DNA of 64,000 bases, from positions 5,721-69,720 of the forward strand of contig DATHVP010000137.1 of NCBI GenBank assembly GCA_035461245.1, given 5' to 3'. This DNA comes from SH-MAG3 sp035461245 (GTDB lineage: Bacteria; Gemmatimonadota; Gemmatimonadetes; Longimicrobiales; RSA9). Shown here in pieces: positions 34,757 through 42,410 of the stretch; position 1 is the first letter of the stretch, and each line of letters starts with the position of its first letter. The notes beneath the pieces were generated by a model. That model ran no database searches. It was not told the origin of the DNA and saw nothing but the letters and a program-made list of their open reading frames with translations. The position numbers and the translations under genes are program-made.

Positions 34757-36127
34757 ATGATCATGCGGGTACTGTTCGACGGTGAGGAGCCTGAGGGGCC
34801 GGAGCCGCTGCCGGAGCCGCTGCTGGGACCGCTGCTGGAGGCGGCGCCGCGGGTGACGCTGGAGGCGGGCGGCGCATGGCTGGACGTCCGGGGGCTCGAC
34901 GAGACGGTCGTCCATGCCACCCTGCATCGTTCCCTGGCGGAGACAGGCCTGCCTGCCGGGGCGGGCCTGCGCTGCGGGGCCGGGACGCGACCGGTGGTGG
35001 CGGCGGTGGCGGCGGGGCTGGCAGCACCTGGTGATGTCCTGGTGGTGGAGCCCGGCGACGAGCGGGACTTCCTGGCGGAGATTCCGCTGGCGGTACTGGG
35101 CGTGCCGGAGCCTTTGCTGGGCTGGCTGGCGGACGTGGGCGTGCAGTGCTGTGGTGAACTGGCGGCTGTGGAGCGGGAGGCAGTGGAGGTGCGTTTCGGG
35201 GGCGGCGCCGTGGAGTGGTGGCGGCTGGCCCGGGGCGATGATGAGCGACGTCTGTTCCGTCCTGTGCCGTTGCCGCATCCCCACGCCTCCGTGGACTTCA
35301 TTGACTACGTGGTGACGGATCCGGAGCGGCTGATATTCAGCACGAATGCGCTGCTGGGCAGCGTATGCGAGGAACTGGCTGCCACGGGTTCCCACGCCCG
35401 CCGGCTGCGCCTGCGGCTGCCGCTGGCGAATGGCGGGGTGTGGGAGCGGACGCTGAAGGCGGCGCGGCCAACGGCGGATCGTGCGGCGTGGTTGCGGCTG
35501 GCCCGTGGCCTCCTGGAGCGGCTGACGGTGCCGGACTCGGTGGCGGGGATCGCCATCGAGGTGGAAACGACGGAGGCTGCGTCAGCGGTCCAGGGGGACC
35601 TGTTCGATGCCGGCTTTGCCACGGCTTCCGCGGTGGAGACGGCGCTGGGTCGGCTGCTGGAGGATCAGGGCAGCGTGGTGCGCCTGCCGCGTACTGACGG
35701 GCATCCGCTGGCGGAGATGCGGGGCGAGTTCCACCCGGTGACGTTGCAGGAGGTCACGCTGCCCGGCGGGGCCGGAAAGGCGGGGAAGGCGGGGAAGGCG
35801 GGGAAGACGGACCTGATGACGTCGTCGGATACGGACGTGATGATGGTCGGGGAGCCGGTGGGCCTCACGCTGCAGCTGCTGGACGAACCCCGGGCGGTGA
35901 CGGTGGAGACGGCCCGGCGACGGGACCATCATGTGCCGGTGCGCTATCGGGACGGCGGCTGGCACGTGGTGGTGAACGCGGCGGGGCCGGATCGGGTGTC
36001 CGGCGGCCAGTGGGACGTGTCCTATGCCCGGGAATACTACCGCGTGGTCACGGTGGAAGGCGCCCTGGTCTGGCTGTTCCGGGACGCCGCCCGGGACCGG
36101 TGGTACCTTCACGGCTGGTGGGACTGA
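34757..36127 (+). CDS. imuB: ImuB-like Y-family polymerase homologue
   Basis: A 456-residue protein related to Y-family DNA polymerases of the ImuB class, a non-catalytic scaffold for the DnaE2 translesion polymerase. Recognisable parts are the palm remnant GGAWLDVRGLDE, the helix-hairpin-helix ending VLGVPEPLLGWLADVGV, and the little-finger and C-terminal domains ending YYRVVTVEGALVWLFRD. The N-terminus is short: the usual first segment with the first acidic motif is missing. A (Gly-Lys-Ala)-type repeat encoded by a GGCGGGGAA repeat interrupts it near 35770-35805. Start is ATG 34757 or 34763; no clear ribosome site. Confidence 0.75.
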   Translation: MIMRVLFDGEEPEGPEPLPEPLLGPLLEAAPRVTLEAGGAWLDVRGLDETVVHATLHRSLAETGLPAGAGLRCGAGTRPVVAAVAAGLAAPGDVLVVEPGDERDFLAEIPLAVLGVPEPLLGWLADVGVQCCGELAAVEREAVEVRFGGGAVEWWRLARGDDERRLFRPVPLPHPHASVDFIDYVVTDPERLIFSTNALLGSVCEELAATGSHARRLRLRLPLANGGVWERTLKAARPTADRAAWLRLARGLLERLTVPDSVAGIAIEVETTEAASAVQGDLFDAGFATASAVETALGRLLEDQGSVVRLPRTDGHPLAEMRGEFHPVTLQEVTLPGGAGKAGKAGKAGKTDLMTSSDTDVMMVGEPVGLTLQLLDEPRAVTVETARRRDHHVPVRYRDGGWHVVVNAAGPDRVSGGQWDVSYAREYYRVVTVEGALVWLFRDAARDRWYLHGWWD

Positions 36128-36134
36128 CGCGGGC

Positions 36135-37502
36135 TCACGCCTCCACCATGACGGTCTTGATGTTGACGAACTCGAGGATGCCTGCGCGGCCGAGTTCACG
36201 GCCGTAGCCGGAGCGGCGGATGCCGCCGAAGGGCAGCCGCGGATCCGACGCGACCATGCCGTTGATGGTGACGATGCCGGCCTCGATACCCTCGATGAAG
36301 CGGGCCTTCTCGTTCTCGTCCCGGGTCCAGGCGGCGCTGCCCAGGCCGTAGACCGAGTCATTGGCCAGGGCGATGGCGTCATCCACGTCCGCCACGCGGA
36401 ACAGGGACGCTACCGGGCCGAACAGTTCCTCGCGGAACGCAGGCGCCTGTTCCGGGATATCGTCGAGGACGGTAGGTGGATAGAACCAGCCGTCGCCATC
36501 GGGCACGGTGCCGCCGGTGAGCAGGGCAGCGCCGGCATCCACGCTGTTGCGGACCTGCTCGTGGAGTTCGTCGCGGATGGCGCGCGTGGCCAGTGGGCCG
36601 AGCTCCGTGGCCGGGTCCAGCGGATCACCCATGCGCAGGGCCGCCATGGTACGGGTAAACCGTTCGCGGAACTCGTCGTAGATGGCCTCGGCGACGATGA
36701 ATCGTTTCGCTGCGATGCATGACTGACCGTTATTGATGGTCCGCGCCGTGACGGCGGTGCTGATGGCCGCGTCCAGGTCGGCGCTGGGCATGACAATGAA
36801 GGGGTCGCTGCCGCCGAGTTCCAGCACCGTCTTCTTGAGTTCACGACCTGCGGTGGCCGCCACCGCCGCGCCGGCGCCGTCGCTGCCTGTGAGGGTGACG
36901 GCCCGGACATGGGGATGGGCAATGATGTCGGCCACGCGGTCGGTATCAATGAGGAGGGCCTGGAACACGTGGTCCGTGAAGCCTGCCCGGCGCACGATGT
37001 CCTCGATGGCCAGCGCGCATTGGGGCACGCTGGACGCATGCTTCAGCAGGCCGACATTCCCGGCCATGAGACCCGGGGCCAGGAAGCGGAAGACCTGCCA
37101 GAAGGGGAAGTTCCACGGCATGATGGCCAGCACGATGCCCAGCGGCTGGTAGCGGATGAAGCTGGCCGGCCGACCGGTATCCACGGACTCGTCGGCGAGA
37201 AATGCGGAGGCGTGGTCGGCATAGTAACGGCAGACCCACGCGCATTTTTCCACCTCGGCGACAGCCGCGCCAATGGGCTTGCCCATCTCCAGCGTCATGA
37301 TCCGGGCAAACTCGTGCTTGTCGGCCTCGAGGATACCCGCTGCCCGGCGCATGGCTGCCGCCCGGACATCCATGCTGGCGCGGCGATGTGCCTCGAACGC
37401 CCCCGCGGCCCGGTCCAGCGTGTCGGTGAGGGCGGCGTCAGCCAGCGGCTCGAATGTCCTGAGGGTCTGTCCTGTCGCCGGGTTGCAGCTGATGATGGCC
37501 AT
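36135..37502 (-). CDS. NAD(P)-dependent aldehyde dehydrogenase, succinate-semialdehyde type
   Basis: A 455-residue aldehyde dehydrogenase oxidising an aldehyde, probably succinate semialdehyde, to the acid. The catalytic cysteine is C262 in NNGQSC, the general base is E228 in VLELGGSDPF, and MPWNFPFWQVFRF plus LTGSDGAGAAV form the cofactor site. Length and wording fit the GabD-like group of 455-residue enzymes. ATG 37502 with GGAG upstream starts inside the idi gene: the two overlap by 65 bases in different frames. It is the last gene of the leftward carotenoid run, where an aldehyde-to-acid step on a carotenoid is also conceivable. Confidence 0.88.
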   Translation of the reverse strand: MAIISCNPATGQTLRTFEPLADAALTDTLDRAAGAFEAHRRASMDVRAAAMRRAAGILEADKHEFARIMTLEMGKPIGAAVAEVEKCAWVCRYYADHASAFLADESVDTGRPASFIRYQPLGIVLAIMPWNFPFWQVFRFLAPGLMAGNVGLLKHASSVPQCALAIEDIVRRAGFTDHVFQALLIDTDRVADIIAHPHVRAVTLTGSDGAGAAVAATAGRELKKTVLELGGSDPFIVMPSADLDAAISTAVTARTINNGQSCIAAKRFIVAEAIYDEFRERFTRTMAALRMGDPLDPATELGPLATRAIRDELHEQVRNSVDAGAALLTGGTVPDGDGWFYPPTVLDDIPEQAPAFREELFGPVASLFRVADVDDAIALANDSVYGLGSAAWTRDENEKARFIEGIEAGIVTINGMVASDPRLPFGGIRRSGYGRELGRAGILEFVNIKTVMVEA

Positions 37503-38052
37503 GAGGGTTCTCCAGGAGCCGGTCGCGCGCTGAGGGCTCAAGGTAGCCGCGCCGGCGAAGCTCATCAAACGCCACACGGAACCAGTAGGTATATCGACCG
37601 GGTTCGCTGACGAGCTGACGTGCGACCGTCTCCGGGCTGGCCCAGCGCCAGGCGTCAACCTCCCCGGGGTCGGGACTGGCCATGCCGTCGAAGCGACCGA
37701 CGAAGACGTGGTCGAATTCGTGCTCGATGAGGCCGCCGCCCACGTCAGCGCGATAGACGAAGGAGAATGCCTGTTCCAGCCCGCAGTCGAAGCCCATCTC
37801 CTCCTGGAGACGCCTGCGCGCCGCGGCGACCGTGGCTTCTCCGGGCCTCGGGTGGCTGCAGCACGTGTTCGACCAGAGCCCGCCACTGTGGTACTTGGAC
37901 GCAGCCCGGCGCTGCAGCATCATGCGGCCGGAGCCGTCGAAGACGAACACGGAGAAGGCACGATGCAGCGCGCCGTCCACATGGGCGTCCAGCTTCTCGA
38001 GTGTGCCAAGGGCGACGTCGTCACGATCTACGAGGATCACGTGCTCGCTCAT
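37438..38052 (-). CDS. idi: Isopentenyl-diphosphate delta-isomerase, type I
   Basis: Nudix-fold enzyme interconverting isopentenyl and dimethylallyl diphosphate, feeding isoprenoid synthesis. The catalytic cysteine lies in WSNTCCSHPRPGE and the Nudix-type segment is RRRLQEEMGF. The conserved acidic/His segment EHEFDHVFVG and the C-terminal W-containing FRVAF region follow. The 204 residues exceed the usual 180 or so by a C-terminal tail encoded in the overlap with the aldehyde dehydrogenase. ATG 38052 overlaps the acyltransferase stop (ATGA), so it belongs to the leftward carotenoid operon and supplies its precursor. Confidence 0.92.
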   Translation of the reverse strand: MSEHVILVDRDDVALGTLEKLDAHVDGALHRAFSVFVFDGSGRMMLQRRAASKYHSGGLWSNTCCSHPRPGEATVAAARRRLQEEMGFDCGLEQAFSFVYRADVGGGLIEHEFDHVFVGRFDGMASPDPGEVDAWRWASPETVARQLVSEPGRYTYWFRVAFDELRRRGYLEPSARDRLLENPHGHHQLQPGDRTDPQDIRAAG

Positions 38053-38711
38053 GCGTGCAGCTCCAGGTTGCCGGGCAATGCCTCGCCGTGCTCGGCGAGG
38101 AGTCCGGCGAGATGGTCAAGGCGGTCCTCCACGGCGGCCTCGAGGGCCCTGGCGCTCACGTCGTCGCCGGGAGACTCACGGACAGGCGCGAGGGAGATGA
38201 ACGCCGTAGGCGCGGACCGGTTCAGGGCCTCCACGTGGATGGCGGCAGGCAGGACCAGCGCCGGGCCCAGCTGCCGGAGCAGCAGTTCGATGCCCCGGTG
38301 GAAGCCCAGCGGCCGACGCCACGCCGGCCAGATCCGGCCCTGCGGGAAATAAAGGATGCCGGCTTCGGGCCGGCGCTCTACCTCCGCGTGCAGCCGGCGC
38401 AGCGTGCCCAGCACACTGGCCGGCGAGTCCGGCTTCATGGGCACGCCACCCAGTACCCCGAGAAAGGGGTGGCGCTGCAGTTCCTCGGCGAGCATGACCA
38501 CATGCAGTGGTGCGCCGGGTCTCAGGACGCGGTAGAGGTCCCGGAGCAGGAAGCCGTCCCACCAGCTCGTATGGTTCGCCACCAGCACCAGCGGCCGGTC
38601 CCGGGGCAGGCTGGCCGGCAGGCCGAGTACGGGCGCAGTGCGCAGGCGCCGCCGGCGCCATTGTGCGAAGACCAGGTCGAAGCCCGATGCGGCCACCGCC
38701 TGCCAGCTCAC
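38049..38711 (-). CDS. PlsC-like acyltransferase
   Basis: A 220-residue membrane-associated acyltransferase. It has the family HX4D motif in VANHTSWWDG and the later FPQGRIWP segment that matches the FPEG substrate motif with Gln in place of Glu. Members acylate lysophospholipids or other alcohols. Placement between crtE-crtB and idi, with GTGA overlap at its start and ATGA at its end, suggests it acylates a hydroxylated or glycosylated carotenoid. The Glu-to-Gln change and the unknown acceptor leave the substrate open. Confidence 0.75.
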   Translation of the reverse strand: MSWQAVAASGFDLVFAQWRRRRLRTAPVLGLPASLPRDRPLVLVANHTSWWDGFLLRDLYRVLRPGAPLHVVMLAEELQRHPFLGVLGGVPMKPDSPASVLGTLRRLHAEVERRPEAGILYFPQGRIWPAWRRPLGFHRGIELLLRQLGPALVLPAAIHVEALNRSAPTAFISLAPVRESPGDDVSARALEAAVEDRLDHLAGLLAEHGEALPGNLELHA

Positions 38712-41398
38712 GATGTCTCCCGGAGGAACGCACTGATGACGGCTCTCATGTCCGGGTGTAGCGTGTGCTCGGCGGGCAGCAGACGCTGCACCGCCACGCG
38801 GTCCCGGCTCGCGGTCTCACGCCGACGGAAGATTCCCGGCAGGTAGTGGGTGGAGACCCAGCGCAGGTACCGGACTTCCACGTCGCCTGGCGCATCGGCC
38901 ACGGCGCGGTCCAGCAGCGCGAGGCCCTGCCGCACGGCGCGGAGACGGGCGTGTGGCCAGTGGCCGTGCTTCGCCTCCAGCATGGCAAAGCCGCCGCGGT
39001 ACGCGTCCAGCAGCGGTTGATTGTCGGCTGCGAATTCCGGCGCATGTGTATGGATATGGTCCAGGACATGGGGCCCGCGGTCCGCAGCGTCATCGTCATC
39101 CACACCGGCAAAGAACAGCGCACGTACCAGGTCGAGTGCGACGTCGGCTGCATCCGGCTTCATGGCGTGTTCCCGCTCCAGTCTCGCCAGGTGTACGGCG
39201 GGCGAGCGCGGCGCGGCATCGGCGGCTGCGGCGAGCGGGGCAGATTGCCCGTGTACGACGCCGTCAGCCGCGTACAGGGGCGCCCCCGTCAGCAGCGCGG
39301 CAGCCAGCAGGGGCAGCGTCGCGGGGCCGGGGCGGTAGCTGCTACCGCTGCGCTGGCCGGCAGGCGTGACCGGCGGCCGTACCACAGTTCGACGCCCGGG
39401 CTGTGTGCCGGTATGCACCATGCCCGGGAGGCCAGGTCCCACGGGTGTTGCAGCGGGACTGGCAGTGAGCGGCATATCGCCCAGCGGCATCCCGGCCAGC
39501 GCGCGAGCCATCAACCTCACGCGCGTTGCAGGACTGGTGTGAGCCCGGCGGCTCAGGTTGTCGTACCCGTTGCGCCGGATCTCGTCGTGGATGCCGCGAT
39601 AGACGTGGGCAGCGACCACCACGGCCCGGCGGAACCACGGCGGCAGTCGGGGCGCGGCTTCCAGCGCGGCGGCGTAGTCACTGTCGGCACGAGCCATGAG
39701 CACCTCCAGCAGGTCCCGGTACCCGGCAGGCAGGGGCCCGGACATGGCGCTGTGCAGCGTGTCCGTCGTGATGCCATACTCGTCCAGGATGTCCGCCGGC
39801 AGGTAGACGCGCCCCCGGCCCAGGTCTTCGCCGACGTCGCGCAGGATGTTCGTGAGCTGCATGGCATGACCCAGGGCGGCGGCCCGCTCCAGCATCCACC
39901 GGTCGCGGATGCCGCACAGGTACGTAAGCCACTCGCCCACTACGCCGGCGACGCGATAGCTGTAGACCCTCAGCGCGGGATGATCGGGATAGCGCGACAC
40001 GGTGAGGTCCATGCGCATACCGGCCACGAGTTCCGCCACGCAGTGAAACGGAACCCCTGCCCGCGCCGCGTCGGTCATGGCCTCGTCCACCACGGCGATT
40101 CCGGTGGCGTCTCCGTCATAGGCCTGCCTGGCAAGCCGTTCCCAGGCGTCTATACGAGCCAGCCGGTCGGCGAGCGGTTCCGCGCCACCTTCGTCCGCGA
40201 GATCGTCTGTCAGGCGGCAGAAGGCATAGACGGCAGTGACCTGCCGGCGGAAATGGGCGGGGAAGAGGCGCGCCGCGAAGGAAAACGTCCGGCTGTGGCG
40301 ACGGAAATAGGCGGCGGCGTCAGCGGCCGGTTGCACGTGCGCCTCGATGCTGCGGCGGGCCCGGGCCGCAGCCTGTCGGTCCCGCTCGGCGCTGAGGCGG
40401 GCCTGCTCTGCCGCGTGGGCCGTTTCGGCTGCCGTCACGGCCGCGGCGGCCCGTACCTGCCAGTCCGCGATCAGGGCGTTGATGACGTTGTCGCCGGGGA
40501 GGTGCACCGCCACCGCAGTCCGGACCGCCGCCGCCTCGTCATCCAGGCGGCGCAGGCAGCGGCGCATGGGTGATAAGCCCGCCGAACTGTCCAGGAATGC
40601 TGCTGGCACTTCGGCTGGCGGCATGTCGAACGCCGTCGGCAGTTCCAGCAGCGGCCACGTCCAGCGCCGCTGCGCCAGGTCGCCCAGCGCCGGCTTGCCG
40701 GTGCTGGCGCCCGGACAGTAGTCCAGCAGGTCGTCCAGCATCTGGTAGAGCGTGCCCAGCCGTCGTCCCAGCACGTGCAGGGACGCGGCTTCCGGACGTC
40801 CCCGGACATAGGCCGCGGCAGCCAGTGCACAGCCGAGGAGCTCGCCGGACTTCATGCCGACAATGCGCCGGTAGCTGCCCTCGTCCAGCAGCTCTCCGGT
40901 CATGCGGCCCTGCAGCTTCTCGCCGGCCACCGTGCGTTCCACGGCGAGGGCAAACGCTTCCACGAAGGGCAGGGAGCCGGTACTTGCAGCCAGCCGGTAC
41001 GCCGTCGTCAGCAGGTGGTCTCCTTCCACCAGCGCGGCCGCCACGCCCCGGGCCGCCACCAGCGTAGGCCGGGAGCGGCGTTCGGCCGCGCCGTCCACCA
41101 CGTCATCGTGCACCAGGGAGGCCTCATGGGCGAGCTGGACCGCCGCCAGGGCCGCCCACTCAGCGGCGCCGGGTTCGCCGCCAGCCGCCGCCGCGCCCGC
41201 CAGCGACAGCAGGGGCCGGATGAGCTGGCCCTCGGCCGTGGCCGGGGCGGTGCAGCCCGCAGCCCGCAGCCCCGCGTACAGCTCCCCCAGCGCCTCACGG
41301 GCCGACTCGCCATATCGGCCGTCCAGGCGGATTGCCGCTTCGGCGGCATTCACCCGCAGCGGGGACGGTGTCAGGCCGGCGACGTCAGCTGCGGACAT
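38708..41398 (-). CDS. crtE-crtB: Fused geranylgeranyl-diphosphate synthase and phytoene synthase
   Basis: One 896-residue reading frame with two complete enzymes. Residues about 1-320 form an all-trans polyprenyl diphosphate synthase with the first aspartate-rich motif DDVVD at 98-102 and the second DDLLD at 222-226. After an Ala/Arg/Glu-rich helical linker (about 320-360), residues about 362-640 form a phytoene synthase with its two DxxxD motifs, DDLAD at 398-402 and DVGED at 521-525. Last come a Pro/Gly-rich linker, a transmembrane segment (about 692-711) and a 180-residue helical tail of unknown family. The start ATG 41398 follows a GGGGGGG run and overlaps cruF. The stop overlaps the acyltransferase GTG. 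Together it would take C5 units to phytoene. Confidence 0.9.
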   Translation of the reverse strand: MSAADVAGLTPSPLRVNAAEAAIRLDGRYGESAREALGELYAGLRAAGCTAPATAEGQLIRPLLSLAGAAAAGGEPGAAEWAALAAVQLAHEASLVHDDVVDGAAERRSRPTLVAARGVAAALVEGDHLLTTAYRLAASTGSLPFVEAFALAVERTVAGEKLQGRMTGELLDEGSYRRIVGMKSGELLGCALAAAAYVRGRPEAASLHVLGRRLGTLYQMLDDLLDYCPGASTGKPALGDLAQRRWTWPLLELPTAFDMPPAEVPAAFLDSSAGLSPMRRCLRRLDDEAAAVRTAVAVHLPGDNVINALIADWQVRAAAAVTAAETAHAAEQARLSAERDRQAAARARRSIEAHVQPAADAAAYFRRHSRTFSFAARLFPAHFRRQVTAVYAFCRLTDDLADEGGAEPLADRLARIDAWERLARQAYDGDATGIAVVDEAMTDAARAGVPFHCVAELVAGMRMDLTVSRYPDHPALRVYSYRVAGVVGEWLTYLCGIRDRWMLERAAALGHAMQLTNILRDVGEDLGRGRVYLPADILDEYGITTDTLHSAMSGPLPAGYRDLLEVLMARADSDYAAALEAAPRLPPWFRRAVVVAAHVYRGIHDEIRRNGYDNLSRRAHTSPATRVRLMARALAGMPLGDMPLTASPAATPVGPGLPGMVHTGTQPGRRTVVRPPVTPAGQRSGSSYRPGPATLPLLAAALLTGAPLYAADGVVHGQSAPLAAAADAAPRSPAVHLARLEREHAMKPDAADVALDLVRALFFAGVDDDDAADRGPHVLDHIHTHAPEFAADNQPLLDAYRGGFAMLEAKHGHWPHARLRAVRQGLALLDRAVADAPGDVEVRYLRWVSTHYLPGIFRRRETASRDRVAVQRLLPAEHTLHPDMRAVISAFLRETS

Positions 41399-42293
41399 GT
41401 GCCCCCCCGGCGGCCAGTTCCGTGACGCCCGATGGCCCGGAATGACGGAGCAGGCCCGGAACCATGACCAGCGCCAGTGCGCCCAGCACACCCAGCGTCG
41501 CACCCACCGCCAGCCACAGCCCCGCGGCGGCACACATGCCGAGGGGCATGAGCAGGTTGGCGCCGTAGAACCCCGCCCACCACCGCGGTGACACGCCGCT
41601 CGTCCACGACTCCGACCGGCGCCACGCAAACACGCCCATCAGGACCAGCCCCGTCACGTACCAGCCCAGCAGGTTCAGCCACGGCATGCCGTAGTACGGG
41701 CCGCTCTCCCCCCACACCCAGTACCGGGTGGCGTAGCTCATGGCCGGGTCCAGTGCCAGGTCCCACGCCAGCAGGATCACTGAGCCCGTCACTATCCGCG
41801 CCCATGGGGACCGCACCGCCAGCGCCGCCAGGGCGTATGACGGCAGTGCCATGAAAAACCAGCTCATGGGTATGACCACCGGCACCCGCTCCAGCCACAT
41901 GGGCGCCAGCAACTCACTGTAGCCGTATTCTCCGAAGGGAATGCCCCACGTCGTGCCCGCCAGTTCGCTGCCCAGGCTCACCGCGTACGCCAGCACGAAC
42001 ACGCCCAGCCAGCGCCCTCCAGCGCGCAGCCAGAGGACCGCCGCCAGCACCAGCATCGCCAGCCACACATGACCCAGCGCGAAGAAGGAGAACGACCATG
42101 CATAGAAACGCGCCGCCCACTGGGGCAGCCCCACCAGCCGGCCAGGGTCCTGGCCGAATACGCCGTACCCCACCACCGCCGCCGCAGTGAACGCATACAG
42201 CCCCACCAGCCCCCACCGCTCAGCCACAGCCGCCAGCCTTGCCGACCCTGTGCCGCCCGTCCCTTGCACCATCGACTGCCCTCCAGCCGGCAT
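41385..42293 (-). CDS. cruF: CruF-like carotenoid 1',2'-hydratase
   Basis: A 302-residue integral membrane protein with about seven to eight hydrophobic helices. Landmarks are GSELAGTTWGIPFGEYGYSE (middle), WFFMALPSYALAALAV and LLAWDLALDPAMS followed by YWVWGESGPYYGMPWLN; this is the DUF422/CruF pattern. CruF hydrates the psi end of gamma-carotene or lycopene to give a 1'-hydroxyl group. The start is ATG 42293 (AAGGGGG upstream) or ATG 42272 (GGAGGG upstream). It is the first gene of the leftward operon, about 25 bases behind the predicted transcription start. Confidence 0.85.
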   Translation of the reverse strand: MPAGGQSMVQGTGGTGSARLAAVAERWGLVGLYAFTAAAVVGYGVFGQDPGRLVGLPQWAARFYAWSFSFFALGHVWLAMLVLAAVLWLRAGGRWLGVFVLAYAVSLGSELAGTTWGIPFGEYGYSELLAPMWLERVPVVIPMSWFFMALPSYALAALAVRSPWARIVTGSVILLAWDLALDPAMSYATRYWVWGESGPYYGMPWLNLLGWYVTGLVLMGVFAWRRSESWTSGVSPRWWAGFYGANLLMPLGMCAAAGLWLAVGATLGVLGALALVMVPGLLRHSGPSGVTELAAGGAHVRS

Positions 42294-42324
42294 ACCCGCC
42301 CCCTTGTCGAACTTTCGTCTACCA

Positions 42325-42353
42325 ATGGTACGGCTGGAATCACCTAATGTCAA
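42325..42353 (-). promoter_or_regulatory. Promoter for the leftward carotenoid operon
   Basis: On the minus strand the -35 box is a perfect TTGACA (42353-42348), then a 17-base spacer, then TACCAT (42330-42325) as a weaker -10. Transcription would start near 42318 and give a 25-base leader to cruF with a good ribosome site. The -35 lies inside one arm of the inverted repeat at 42348-42380. Confidence 0.7.
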
Positions 42354-42380
42354 GGTTTAACTATAGACATAACCTTGACA
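42348..42380. promoter_or_regulatory. Inverted-repeat operator overlapping both -35 boxes
   Basis: A perfect 10-bp inverted repeat (TGTCAAGGTT at 42348-42357 and AACCTTGACA at 42371-42380) with a 13-base spacer. Each arm, read outward, ends in the -35 hexamer of one of the two divergent promoters. The GACA of the right arm has a second copy exactly 11 bases before it (42366-42369). Thermus CarH is known to bind 11-bp direct repeats overlapping a -35 box, so this is the natural target for the adjacent CarH-type protein. Confidence 0.7.
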
Positions 42381-42403
42381 CATGTCGCGTAGATGGGTAT
42401 AAT
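42375..42403 (+). promoter_or_regulatory. Consensus sigma-70 promoter for the carH-crtI run
   Basis: A perfect TTGACA (42375-42380), a 17-base spacer and a perfect TATAAT (42398-42403). It is the only full-consensus promoter I found in the window. Start of transcription is expected at about 42409-42411, which coincides with the preferred ATG of the regulator at 42411, so the mRNA would be leaderless. Confidence 0.88.
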
Positions 42404-42410
42404 GCTCCTC

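Noticed and set aside
34735..34765. GTTC-containing SOS box directly upstream of imuB.
   Set aside because: No pair of half-sites with the spacing of any LexA box I know is present; the palindrome at 34671-34684 is a better candidate.
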